DNA of 64,000 nucleotides from Copromyces sp. CBS 386.78. Lineage: Eukaryota; Ascomycota; Sordariomycetes; Sordariales; Sordariaceae. Positions 1 to 11,805 of the stretch are shown piece after piece. Where the stretch lies: the NCBI GenBank assembly GCA_030685235.1, contig MU839107.1:248001-312000 (forward strand), given 5' to 3'. The notes beneath the pieces are model-generated. The model was not told where the DNA came from. It did no database searches and saw only the letters and a list, made by a program, of their open reading frames with translations. A program made the position numbers and the translations under genes. How positions within the stretch are numbered: the stretch's first letter is position 1; every line of letters begins with the position of its first letter.

Positions 1-1499
1 GCACGTCACAGTAGCAGCCGTAATGGCAGCCACCAGCGCTCGTTCGTTCAGCTTCAACTTTCCGACACAGGTCGGTACGGTCACAGCATGGCCGGCCTAA
101 CCAGCCAGTTTCGGCCCCGGGCTAATTCGCCGCCGCCCTCTTCGAGCGGTAGGTACCTTACCTATATCTTCGGTCCTCGGACTTTGGTCTTCCACAATCT
201 TCTTCATGTTTTGTTGAGCATGATGATCTTCTGACACTGCCCTTTCTGCAGGCGGCTGCGGCACGAACTGTGTCGTTTTTCCATCTATCAACGCTCAAAA
301 TACGAGCGACACGAGTTTGGCCCTCTGAGTGTTCGGTCATCGGTCATTGCGTTTGCGTTTCGCAACGCCAGTCGAGAAAAGAAGCCACCGTAAGGTGGGT
401 TCGGGTATGTACATTCCATGCCATCCAGCTTCACGAGACAAACATGACACTGACACTGTTGTTTCTTCCATGTCAGGTACCATGCTTCATCACCACGCGA
501 TAACAACACTCCATGAACTGGAACTTGGGTCTTGGTTTCTTTTGCAGGTTTAGGTGCCGGTCGTATTGTGATTGCGGCTCGTCGCCGTGAAGAGGGCGAA
601 GTTAGGATGCGTGTTGTCCAGTGGACCATCAGCGGTCACACTGGACAACACGCATCAAGTTTGAGAGGTGAGGGGGGGCAGGCTAGAGGATTGAGTCAGC
701 AGTATCGGGGGAGAGGCCGGGTCAGTGCCAGCAAGGGAAGTGGAGGCGGCATTACGGTCGGAAGTGGTGTCTCGTCAGCTGAGTTGTTTCGTGGTTGGTC
801 TTTTGTTTTGTTGGAATATCGGGGGCGGTGCGGGAAGTCAAGCTCTTTGTTTTCCTGGAAATTATTCTTGTACAGTAGAGTTAGCTTGCAGCAAAATACT
901 TTGTTCACTTGACTTTGCTTCCTTTGCTCGGCTGGTAGCGTGCTTGTCTAGAGGTACACTCGTCATGTCCTCGGTTGTAATCATTTCACTGCAAGGCAAT
1001 GGCTCGAACTCTGCGGCAAAAGAGCAGTGACACCCATGTAGAGCACACTCGTAACGTCAGCGTCAAGAGCGTGTCTCCCTGAACTGCAGGCAGAGGGTCC
1101 AGACACTCGACGAGAACGAGCTCATTGGTCGGCGACCGACCTGGTAGGCGAAGATGCTCGGGCGGTGCAGTCGCTGACACTGGCTCTTCTGTTCTTCTTG
1201 GGCAGCAAGAATTGTAGTAATCACGAAGCGCGGAGGGCTGGATGACAGGACAATGCTAGTAAGATCAAATTGAATCAAGGTAGGTGGTGGTATATTCGTG
1301 TGCGCTATGATGAAATGAAACCCGCTAACACCGGACGACTAAACGTCCCCTCAAGCAAATAAAAAGATTGAAGTCTAGCCACCCAAATGGAAAAAAAAAA
1401 AAAAAAAAAAAGAGGAAAAAAGAAAGCCAAAAATCCGACAGCCCCAAGCCCAAGCCCCAAGCGCTTCCCGTCCATACAACCTCAGACCTCTTCTCTACC
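1..1499. other. Intergenic region, no gene seen
   Basis: No open frame here shows family motifs or a plausible exon structure. The only structured element I see is the perfect inverted repeat at 606-656, listed separately. An A-rich run at about 1388-1411 lies just past the 3' end of the minus-strand receptor gene. Confidence 0.6.
606..656. repeat. Near-perfect 51-nt inverted repeat (hairpin)
   Basis: Arms 606-623 and 639-656 are perfect 18-bp reverse complements (GATGCGTGTTGTCCAGTG against CACTGGACAACACGCATC). Inside them GACC (624-627) can pair with GGTC (634-637) around the 6-nt loop ATCAGC, leaving one unpaired A at 638. The stem is therefore about 22 bp. The element lies in non-coding DNA with no obvious flanking gene. 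It could be a small-RNA-type hairpin, a tiny foldback element or a transcription stop; nothing in the sequence decides. Confidence 0.8.
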
Positions 1500-3129
1500 C
1501 TAACCGTGCAAAGGCCCATTCGGAACCGGCGGACTGGTACCCGTCTCGATAACATTCTGCGTCGTGACCGTCGTCGTCCTAATCCCCTTTGGCCAGCCCG
1601 ACCCCGAATTCAGCCCATCATCACTGCTGATATCCGTCAACTTGGTCTCGCTGCTATTCCAATCATCTTTCCCGCTTCCACCGCCACTAGTCAAGGGTCC
1701 AACACTGTCGCTTCTGCCAGACATGCTCCTCCTCACACCATGGCCGCCGCCCTTTCCACTCTCCACGACCGTGGTAACACCGCGGTTGCGGCCGATGTCC
1801 TCGCGCAAACCGAACTCGTCGCCGGAACCGTCCTGCGCGGCGCTGCGGCTGCGGACGTAGCCGCCCTTGCTCATCGACGTGGGCCAGTGGTGGCTGCCGC
1901 TGGGACCGCCGCCGTGCGGGGTGGTGCTGCCGCCGAAGAGCTTGGAGCGGGCCAAGAAGGAGCGGGCGAGGGGGCGGAGGGTGGCGATTGCCGAGGCGGC
2001 GATGCCGATGCCTGTTTCGGCGGTGGACCAGATGGCTACGTCGGTGCAGGCGTAGAGGAAGTCGAGTTGGTTGGACATGTCTTTGACGTAGGGCATGCGG
2101 ACGATGGTTGCTGTTGAGGCGCTGTTTTTGGGGGGGGAAAGTGTAAGTGAGCGAACGTGGAAAGCGGGATGGAATGGAATCAAATGGAGAGGGGGAGAAT
2201 AGGTAGGTAGAATGGGTTGAGAAAAGAACTTACACGGCGCCCAAAGCCAAAATAGCCGCGACCATGAGTTTCGTCCGTGGCGTCATCTGCAGATGCCACA
2301 CGAGCGAGATGGGCAAGAGACCCAGAGTCCAATCGGTGGCGCACGAGACGGCCGAGTAGGCGTAGGTGGCGTTTACCGTGATTTCGGGGTTGATGCACTT
2401 GCCGTCGAGGTCTCCGAGGAAGCGGGTCCAGAAGAACTTGGAGGGCAGGCACTGCATGACGAAGAGCAAAAAGAAGGCCACGCTGCAGACTTGGAAGACG
2501 GTCACGGCGGTGTAGATGATGAGCCTGTGGGTGCGGGAAACGGCGATGCGGAGAAGCTGGACGCCGATGGAAAGGCGCAGGGCCATGTTGGAGAGGACGT
2601 AGACTGGTTCGCAGGCCCACCACCACTGATTGTGCAACAAAACAGAATATTAGAAAAGACTGCGGTCGGGTGTGAGGCTGCTATAGTGTCGGGTGGACAG
2701 AAAAAAAAGGCTTACCTTCAACCCGAGAGGAAGCTCTGTTGGTGGAACGTCAATGGCATGCTGGCCTGAGCCATGATAGCAAGCGGTGATGCAGAAGCTG
2801 ATGTAGAATACGAAGAATAACTAAGGTAGAGAGAGAGGTGTGAACAATAATTAGCATTGGAGCGGTGTTCCTCAGCAGTGACAGCAGAGTGTAAAGGATA
2901 GGTACCCAAGTAAAGATACTTGGTGTAGAGGTAGGTTGTAATGTAGTGATTGCACAACAACATTGGAACATACCCATGCGATCAAAGCCGACCAGTCATC
3001 GACACCAAACTTTTTTACAACGAAAACTCGACAATAGCACCGTAGAAGAATGGCGGTGGTGCTGAGAGCAAGGAAGAAGCCCGCAACTCCCAAAATCTGT
3101 GGCGCTCGGCCCGCGGGAGGTATCGTCAT
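1500..3129 (-). CDS. Fungal rhodopsin-like seven-helix membrane protein (PTH11/SAT4 type)
   Basis: Four exons read by eye: 3129-2974, 2820-2716, 2625-2234 and 2121-1500, giving 424 residues. I chose the ATG at 3129. Upstream in-frame sequence is a GAA repeat with no ATG, so it should be 5' UTR, and starting just before the first helix fits the family. Family marks are a conserved DDW after TM1, ACYHGSGQH between helices, WWWACEPVY, and DWTLGLLPISLVWHLQM followed by a lysine-containing turn. The tail after the last helix is hydrophilic, Ser/Gly-rich and presumably cytoplasmic. Members are plasma-membrane proteins; Magnaporthe PTH11 is a receptor for surface cues, but most have no known ligand. 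The cysteine-rich CFEM domain of true PTH11 is absent. Function beyond membrane receptor-like protein is inferred. Confidence 0.85.
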
Positions 3130-3171
3130 ATTTTGAGGAGGAGGAGGAGGAGACTTCGGAGGGAGGAGGAG

Positions 3172-3212
3172 TTCTTCTTCTTCTTCTTCTTCTTCTTCTT
3201 CTTCTTCTTCTT
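3172..3212. repeat. (TTC)n trinucleotide repeat in receptor 5' leader
   Basis: About 13 uninterrupted TTC units (GAA on the gene strand) lie 43 bases upstream of the chosen ATG of the rhodopsin-like gene. The frame is open through it and would encode poly-Glu, but it has no ATG, so it is most likely untranslated. Confidence 0.85.
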
Positions 3213-6200
3213 GATCCGATGACAAGAGTAGTAATAGTCTAGTAACTGTACTAACTCATGTGGCGGGCGCGAGAAAAAGAAGAAAAAGGCGGGCGGGCAC
3301 ACACGGACGTTTATGTGAAATCGATTCGATCGAGGAATGTAGGTTTGATATCCGTTTCGGCGGGGTCTTGGAAGATGATCAAAGAGTGTGGGTGACTGGG
3401 TGGTGCGGATTTAGGTTGGCATTTGGGGATTTAGGTTGAGACGATGGATGTCTGGTGAAGAAGTGGGAATTGGAAGCATCTATGGATGTTTTCCAACGGT
3501 GCAGCATGCAGCTTCTTTCTCCAGTCAGGTACCCGGGACGGTTGTTTTTCGCCCCTGGATCTCCGACTTCTTGCTCATATCCGGCCAACCAGTAGGAGTC
3601 GTTCCATATTCCTGGCCAAAATACGAAACCCCGCTCTACTTGCCTGATCTTGGTCTAGTCATGGTTGTTTAGTGTGTTCTGCAGGCAAAGATCTGCAATC
3701 AGGTTAGAAAGACATGCTTCTGCGCATCGCAGTCACAATTCAATTTCTTGAACGGTCTCGGCTCTTTAGCTGACGTTATTTCCTTTCTCCTGTCGATCAT
3801 CCGTTGCAACGAGATATTGCATAACAACCAAACTTCATGTTCACGTTATAAGAGGGCAATGATCGGCCATTCCCGTTGCCCGGACGCACCAAGTCATGAA
3901 GACCCCTTCCTGCCCTACCATTTTGGCATTTCCAATGTTCCAGGGGCAGGGGCAACTTGGTGCACAAAGCTCCTTCTCCCATCTTCCCGGACGGTCGGAC
4001 CTCTTGGACATGTCTCCACTGAAGGCCCGTTTTTCTCCAAGCGAACCTATCACGGTGTATTCCCGACGGGGACCACTAGCCAAACGGCATTTGCGGACAT
4101 ACTCATGTGGTGGTGGTTGAAAGGGCTAGACTGCTGGGTCTACTACACCATCCCGCTAAAATTATTACAAGCCCATTCGCCTACCTTTACAGTGGTTACT
4201 ATCATTTCTTGTTTCATTCCCACGTTCCATTGGGATGCCTTTTTGATCCTGAATCAGGGGCAACCGAATGGAAAGGTGGCATTCGGTAGTTCCTTCTCTC
4301 TCCTCCTTTGTGTTGCTTCCTTTCGTGTCCATGCAGGGGTAGGTACCTGTATGTGGTACAATCCACCGGGCTTTTGTCGAGATCGGTGAGATACTTAGCA
4401 GTACCCGGTGAGATATGTATACCACCAATAACTGTAGGGCTCTCTAGGGTTGGGAATGGGTCCAGTCACAAGTGGAAAGTCGGAAACCCCCTGATCCTAT
4501 CAAGTTGGAAGTTATCTCCAATCCTCCTTCACCGGGTCCTGTAACCAAACAGCGATGCCCCTGAGCGACCAACATCAACACAGACCATGTGCAACAGCAA
4601 CACTTCCGGTGCCGCCTGCAAATCAAACGCCAAGTGCTTAAATCCGGGGACCCATCTACTGTATCTGTCAATCCCTACAGGGGAATTTGTTTCACTGCCA
4701 CAAAAAGTTTCACAACTCCGCAAAAGAATGGAGACCTTCAGATGACATCATCCACTGTGTTGATGATCATCACCACATGTAGCGAAAGCTCACCACATAA
4801 ATACACTACACGTGTGTGGACATTCTGCAGGTACCAGTCTCGAGCCACTCTCAAATTCAACATTGAGCGAAAAGACCAACAGACCTGGTCCCAGCTGGTC
4901 ACCTTGAGACTCTCTGACTCTGAGAGGCTAAGACCTTCCCACAGACCCAGACCCGAGGAGTCGGGTCAGACACACAGACATCCGTTACATCCCCGGGCCT
5001 AGATGGCGGGCCGGCGGGCTGACGGGCCCGAGTTCATTTCAACGGCTTTCGGGGCGATGTGGGCGGGCGGGCTCACAGGCGGAGTCGGGGACGTTGAGCG
5101 GGTACATGTAAAAAAGGGTCATCCCCCAGGAATTGGAACTCGTCGGGGACCTATCTCGTGGAGATGTCTTTAACCAGCTCGTCCGTTGTCAACTCTGTTG
5201 TTACCTACTTGCCCCTTTTCTTCTTCCTCCATGTTGAGGTCAGCTCGTTTCCATGGTTTACTTTACCTTTTGCTGTCCTGCGCTGACAGTTTGCATCGAC
5301 CGGTCCAAGCCGTCACTCATGCCCTTCCGATCTGAGCATTTCGACCTTCTTCACCCGACAAGTCCAACTTGGACTACGACCACAACCACGAGTTCCTTGA
5401 ACCAAAAAGGTTTCCCGCCCGCCCGACCGACGACGAGTTCAAAAAAAAAAGAAAAAAAGGATGTGATTCCATCGGACGGGTGAGCGTCACCAGGGCAGGG
5501 CAGGGCAATTGGCTTGAGGTCGTCGTCGCACGGGCCCAGGGGCGGATGCAGCCCCTGTAACTTGGTACCTCGGCTCGCTCGGGTCGCGTGGTTCGAGCCT
5601 CCAAATGGTGTAGTGTATTTTCCAGTGTAGCAGTGGCGTTTCCGTTGCGTGTTGCATTCTCGGCCGTGGCGCGGCCGCGCGGCACAATACAGCTCTCGGT
5701 GAGCTTCGGTTGGCACGTGCTCGGCTAAGGTACTGTAATGGTTCGCTGCATGATTCGATACATTACATTGCAATAGCCGTCCGTGTACTGCAGAAAAAGG
5801 TCACGGACATTTTTGTCGTTTTGAGGTTTTATTGTTGTTGCAAAAGAGTGCAAGAAGTCCGAACGGCAATACTAAGGTATGAAGTATGAGGGCATCGCGG
5901 AGGAGTGGTTTCTGCCAATCCGAATTGAAATGTTCGGACTTCCATCGGATCGGGTGTGATTATTCGGGAATTGGCTAGTTTGTAATTTCCCTCTTGCTTA
6001 TCGTATCGCGATAGTAACCCTGGGTACCCGGGCCGTGATGGCTCAGGCCGCCTTCCAGGTTTGTTTACTTTCTTCAGGGGCAAGATGGAGGGTTACCTTG
6101 GTTACGTAACCGCTTCGGTGCAGTGTGCTTGGGGCCTTGTGTGTTTCACATAATTCCTCTAGTGTCCGCACTCCCGGTGCGGGAAAAGCGGGGGAGATTG

Positions 6201-7226
6201 GACTCCAGCTCGGCACGTAATGCAGCGCATACCTTTCTACGGTACCTCTACACAGCATCATCGACAGTCGACCGGCAGGAGCAACCTTGAGGCTTGGAAC
6301 TCAGGAAAGCACAACACGCATAAGCTGGTTCAGGCCGGGCATCATTTCGACTGTTCTCTGGATCCAGTCTTGCAGCCATGTCACCACATCGTCTTTCTTC
6401 TCTCCTTCACCATCTCATCAAACCAAGCTACAGTGTACCAGCCTTCACAGATTCTAATCCAATACTTTGGTGCCATGTTGCCACTTGCAAGCGACTCCAT
6501 GTCCTGGGTGTCCTTGCCCAGACCAGTCGTCGCTCTTTCCTCGTTGACCATGTCATCCTTGACACCAGTTGCCTTAAATGGGTGTAATATACACGTGCAA
6601 GAAGGGGCGGTGAACAAAGAACGCAGGAGCAATGGCTTTGTCTGCTCCTGTTCCATCTGCTGGTTTCTTACGGAGTTTCTTTGACCGGGATTCGCCCATT
6701 CTCGCCCTCTTCTCTCTCATTGCTCGTCATCAAGTGGCTTTTCTCCCTCTCGCTCTTCCCTCTCTCAGCCTCTCGCCAACCACGACGTCCATCTTGATCA
6801 CGACATTGGCGCAGTTCGCTCACGGTTCACATGCTCATGATGCTCTTCTGGTAACGGCGATTACATCCATCTCCGCTTCTGGTCTCTCCATCACTGGCTC
6901 CGGCCCTAGGTACCGTACTCAAGATCCTCACTCGAGCCATGGCCATCGTCGTCTCAACTATTCCGACCACCAACGCAGTCTCAGCCTCTAGAACATGAGA
7001 ATCTCGGCCCCTCATCCATAGGCGCACCTGGAGTGACGGCTGTCAACCCTGCCGCTGCTACAAACGAGCTGCCTCAACCGACATTCCGACAAGAACCCAA
7101 CGAGCCGCTAATCTTGCGCTTGTGGTCATGTGGAAGTGAGCTGCCGTAATGATGCTCATGTGCATGATCTCGCGGAAGGCCTTGCTGGTGCTACCGAGTC
7201 CAGTCATAGGTCTGGGAACGCGAGCT

Positions 7227-7243
7227 GGGGGGGGGGGGGGGGG
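7227..7243. repeat. G17 homopolymer
   Basis: Seventeen consecutive G residues in intergenic DNA. Length is prone to sequencing and replication slippage error. Confidence 0.9.
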
Positions 7244-9318
7244 TGGTCAAGGCCGGTGGTGCGGCGACCGAGGCGGCAGGCGGCGAGCGCGGATATCGAA
7301 AGAGGGCTGTTGGCAGTCTGTCATGTTCGTGTTGTTGCGGTGCCTCGAGTGAGGATACCGCAATATGCCTATCCCGGCTGTTATTTTCCTGCTTCCATTG
7401 TCTTGCTTGCCCTTCTACCTTTGTCAAACCGTCACTAGGTATCTTGTTTACTCTTCTTGTGGATTTCGCTCCTTGTGAATTGAACTACCCAAGGGCGATG
7501 GGTCGGGGCGTAGGGCTGCAGATTCGCGAGTGCGCCGGGCTGCTCTCAGGGCTGTCATGCGAGTACGTGGCAGGTCTTTGCAAGGCTGGCTGCCTTGATC
7601 GCTTCTTTGTCACTTCTCTTGCCGTCAGGGCAGTCCATAGATACCTCCCGGAACAATGAACCATAGGGTTATCTTGGACAATGATCTTTGTGGAAGCGCA
7701 ATCACAGAGCAGCCACCGCGACATACATCTTTTGCCTTGTTGTCTCAATCTCTTTCTTGGGTGTCTTCATTCCCTCTCCTTCTTCAGCTTTTGTCTGTCC
7801 CTGTTCGATTATCAGTTCGCTTTTCTCTCACCGTATTTGTCTCGCTGTTGACGGCAGTGGCTCTGTCGCAGGACTGAGTTCTTGTCCTCTCCTTCTCTAT
7901 CTGCAAGCATGTATATGTCTCTCTGGACTACCTATGCTCCGGCGTTCCCTTCTTGTGCCTGTCAAGTCACTAACTCCACGGTCCAGCTATCGTCGCCGCG
8001 TTGTTGTCGAGCCTTCTCCTGCTTCAGCTCCTGCTGGCAGGTGACTTCTACACGGAGAGTATGAAGTGATCAGTCCACGAGGATCAAATGGCGGCAATGA
8101 ACAGAAGCCGGAATCTCGAATGAAGCTTGGGTTTTCCGGAACATGTGTGTCCTGTAGGGTCGAGCGGCCCCTCGACAGCGACTCAAGGTTCTGGAACAAG
8201 TACGGGAAGGAGAAACGCTCAGTGCAGAGTATCGACATCAAAGCTGTTTGCGGCTGAGTGACAACTCGGGCGTCCTTATGGCTGTCATCGTTCTTGCCAT
8301 GCCCCAAGATGCGTGTCAGTCTAGTGGGTTACGAATGGGTTCTATTTTCTTTAGGCTCATCCATGTCGGCAACATGGAAAATAGTGTTGTTGGAGGGGCC
8401 GTGAACTCTTGGATACACTTGAAGGTCTACCTACCAGTGGTCAAGAATCAGTTGCTAGAGCATCAAGGCTCACCTGAAGCGGGAGGTCTGCCCAACAACG
8501 ACGCGGTCTTCTCGGGTTGGTTTGTTAACTTCTGCCACTCCTCTCCGCCTGGTAGTACCTCCATGTACGTCACGCTGGTGCCTTTCGTGTACCCCCCTCC
8601 CCCCATGGTGGGTTCCTCGCAGTCCAGCGCTTCAGCCTCAACGCTTGGAAGACGGTAATGTGGAAACGGCCGAATCTATATAGACACACGGAAGGCACGC
8701 GAGCCCGGTACACGCAGGGCAGGATGATACACACACGGCTATCATCTAGTGGGCAAGGGAATGTTGACTAGAAGAAAGAGAGGTCAAGTATCGAGCAGGC
8801 CAAGACAGAAGAGAAGGGCACACCCCTTCACCATCAGTCCTCACCATACTTCTGAACCTGTACAAGGGGCTCATCTGGTCAATAAGGCTGTCTACAGCCT
8901 TGCTGAGAAAACCTTGAGCTGAACCGTATGACCGTAAGTGGTTTAGCGCCTGGTCCATGGGCGAGTGTCTGCCAGCCGAACTGTTGCCAGAACCTCCCCT
9001 CGACTCCTTCCATCTGCCTGGAGCCAATCAAAATTCGTCATTTTGCTCTGTGCCAGCTGCCCTGTGCGCTGCCTTCTTCCCGCCCTAAGGTCCGAGGGAC
9101 TCCATCCCCCTTCCTCTGATTTCAACCTTCCAGATCACCACTTATAGTCTCCCCTCGTGAAAACTCTCCCCTCCAAACTTCTCGACAGCACCTCGATTTT
9201 TGCATTCACAAGCAACTCACGGTTTTTTAGCCAGCGAGATATCTAGGTCAATCAACAAGCTCGTAGAGCATTATACACCACAAGTAAGTACAGCGATCGC
9301 TTGACCCTTCCCGTCACT

Positions 9319-9357
9319 GTCGACTAAGTCGACATCGACTATTTAGTCGACGTCGAC
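9319..9357. repeat. GTCGAC cluster with inverted repeat
   Basis: Four GTCGAC hexamers lie at 9319, 9328, 9346 and 9352. GTCGACTAA (9319-9327) and TTAGTCGAC (9343-9351) form a 9-bp inverted repeat with a 15-nt spacer. It sits in the 5' leader or promoter of the orphan gene at 9860, possibly inside a 5' UTR intron. Four copies in 39 bp suggest a protein-binding array, but no factor is implied by the sequence alone. Confidence 0.7.
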
Positions 9358-9859
9358 GACGACTTCTTCCTTCACTACATGCGAGAGATTTCTCTGTACG
9401 TCGCCTGGCCCTTGTCTATCGGTCGTTGTGAAGTCGCTCTCCCATAGTGGCGTTGATATGTCGACAGCAGAGCCAGCATCGACAAGTTGATCGCCCCTCC
9501 TTTCCTCTATCTTTCCTCGTCGACTGTTCATGCCCTTCTCTCCAACCTTTCCTTTCCCTTCTTGGAACCGCTCGTGGTCTTCTGTACATGATGTAAGAAG
9601 GTTACGGTCTTCAATTCGTTTCCATTGCGCCTGGCGGTCACGTTGAGTTCACTTCCTCGAGCCTACTCACCCTGCCCTCACCACCACCCCTGCTCAAGAT
9701 GTACTAGCCGCTGCTCAGGCAATCTCATCGGCATCCCTGTTGCATTTTCTGGAGCTCTCCTCAAGCTTTTCCCTAATGTTAGGCACTTGGGCTTAGGTCT
9801 AACATAAGGTACTGACAAACCGTGCTCATAGACAGAACATAACCACCAAAGCCATCACC

Positions 9860-11805
9860 ATGAGCTTCCCCCAACCTCCGATTCCGGGCGACAATTATCC
9901 GACGCCGTTCAGTTTAATGACATTCATGATGTCGGACGCGTTGACAGACGACGACAAGATTGAGTGCTGGAAAACCATCGACATTGTACGCGATAACCTT
10001 CTGCACGATAATGGAGGTCTGAGACGCTTTTCCGAAATACAACTTGCCGCGCAGCAACCTCTGCAAAATCCTGCTCTCCGGAATGCCGCGCTGCTTACAG
10101 GGGTCAACTTCGCTCGCGAAGTTTACCGATGGCTTGCCATCCATAATGACAGCGGGTTGCTCGACGAATCGGTGGCCAGGCTTGGGCAATCCAAGCCTTT
10201 CCTGCGTGGCCTCCACCAATACCTGACACTCCCAGAAAGGGAAAACAGGAAGGCCGAAGAATCAGACCCGAAGCCGAATACCCCCTTCCCCCACAACGAG
10301 CTGGTCAAGTCGATGAGTGACGCGCTGGCGGTGCGTTACTGGGCCCGCGTCCAACCCAGGAGGCCGGTCAATCCGGCACCCGCTGATGTTCCGAAGACGT
10401 TTCAAGAAAAAGAGCTATACAGGAAGCGTATCTGCGATGGAATATCTGCCGAGCCTAAGGATATGGTTGAGGCCGATCCAGATTCGGATGATGAGGACGA
10501 GGAGGGTGAAGAGAACAACAAGGCGACGAGCAAAAAGGACAAAAAGAAAGAGGTTCACCCACAAGTACAGCGGGTGAGGGACATGTCGGACCTGAAAAAG
10601 TATATCCTGAGCTGGGATTGGCTAGTAGGTAACCCCATGTCACTACAACATTGCGGGCCGTCTCGAAGTGATGTTAGAGGTATTAACCTTCTTTTAGGAA
10701 AGCGGAATCGACGCCGAGAACGGCACACCTGATGTCGTACTCTACAATAACGATTCTCTCCCGAAGAACGGCCGCTACAAGGACTTTAAGGAGAGAGTCT
10801 CATGGATGCAACAGGTTGTATCAGTAGGTTAAGAGCGGGTTGTGGTCCCAAGCACGGAGAAGCCTTTGCTAACCCGCGCTACAATTTCAGCGTTCGAAGG
10901 CATCCGTGGTAAACTCCACGCAGACAAAGTTCCTCCCTCGATTCGCCGCACATCCTCGATACGAGCTTTCTGTAAGATATCTCACCCCACGGCAAAACAT
11001 TTCCGTGATCTTTTACTTACATGTTCCCGGTTCCCAGGTCAAGTTGGTCAACAAGAAGACCAACTCGACAAGGACAAAGCAGGTCAAAGCCGGCCAACAG
11101 GTCTTGGCAAAGCAACAAGGAAAGCCTAGTACAAAGGCAATTATATCAAGCACTAAGACAAGCGCCGGCAACAGGACAGCCGCACCGGCCGCGAGCCAAC
11201 CCACCATCAGTGGTGCATAGGAGCACCCTGGTGAGGCGAGGCCCAACGCGGCCGGCGACCAGGCCTCAGAGAGGCCAAACAAACGGCAAAAAACGGTGAC
11301 AAACACCAGTACTGGCCCGTCCGATACACCAATGCGTGTCGACAGAAGCTCTTCGGGACAGAGCACACAGGCTCCCCCGTTTGTCACTTACGATCCTCCT
11401 GTCCACAGCCACGGGAACTCCCATCTCCAGTCAAGGTCTATCCCGTCCAACTACTCACCTCCTTTCAACAACGGGACTGGGGTAAATATGTCGTCTCCCA
11501 CTAGCTTCTGGAGCGGCGATAATATCACTGCCCCTGCAGGTCACTTGAACCCGCCCTCATTTGCACCGGTTCCAGATCGCTCGTCTACAGCCAACGCCCC
11601 TATCAGCGCAGCCGCCAACCCTCGGTCTCAGAGCACAGCACCCGGTCGGACAAATCTGACTGTTAATGGCCCCAGTGGAATCAATGAGGCTGGTGCGTCA
11701 GGGAACTTGAGTGGCTCCCACGGGGGGGACTCTGGATATTCTCGGAATGCCGTGTTAAACATGAGCTTTGAAGAGTTTGTAAACATTGTTCACTATCAGC
11801 CGTAG
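9860..11805 (+). CDS. Orphan hypothetical protein, interrupted by an in-frame TAG
   Basis: I do not recognise the family. Exons are 9860-10624, 10698-10814 and 10891 onward, all phase 0. Donors are GTAGGT and GTTGTA; a TGCTAACCC branch site lies in the second intron. The N-terminal 150 residues look globular, with LTLPERENR and YWARVQPRRPVN, followed by an acidic run (about 208-222) and a Lys-rich stretch. Translation stops at TAG 11218-11220, giving 403 residues. The same frame then stays open to 11805 and begins EHPGEARPNAAGDQ, then an NLS-like RPNKRQK and a Ser/Pro/Asn-rich tail ending SFEEFVNIVHYQP. Either the TAG is a real or premature stop, or a poor intron (about 11210-11269, no branch site) removes it. 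The full frame would be about 597 residues. A diverged relative lies at 13080-13634. Confidence 0.6.

Larger units (their letters stand above)
3226..9859. other. Long intergenic stretch without a convincing gene
   Basis: The 6.6 kb hold several open frames of 100-213 codons (for example 3748-4389, 6632-6991 and 8248-8658). They lack recognisable motifs, have erratic composition and do not join by splice sites into longer products. A run of 17 G lies at 7227-7243. Pyrimidine-rich sequence from 9100 leads into the next gene. A GTAAGT at about 9283 and a CATAG at about 9832, preceded by ACTGAC, could bound a 5' UTR intron of the gene starting at 9860. A non-coding transcript cannot be excluded. 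Confidence 0.5.

Noticed and set aside
1368..2117. 249-codon plus-strand open frame
   Set aside because: Antisense to the last exon of the rhodopsin-like gene; composition (Ala/Gly-rich) mirrors that exon and no motif is present.
3130..3225. Poly-Glu N-terminal extension of the rhodopsin-like protein
   Set aside because: The frame has no ATG there; the family starts close to the first membrane helix.
3748..4389. 213-codon plus-strand open frame
   Set aside because: No recognisable domain, no supporting splice sites, mixed composition; probably chance.
5575..5605. GGTTCGAGCC resembling a tRNA T-arm
   Set aside because: No matching acceptor stem, D-arm or anticodon arm can be folded around it.
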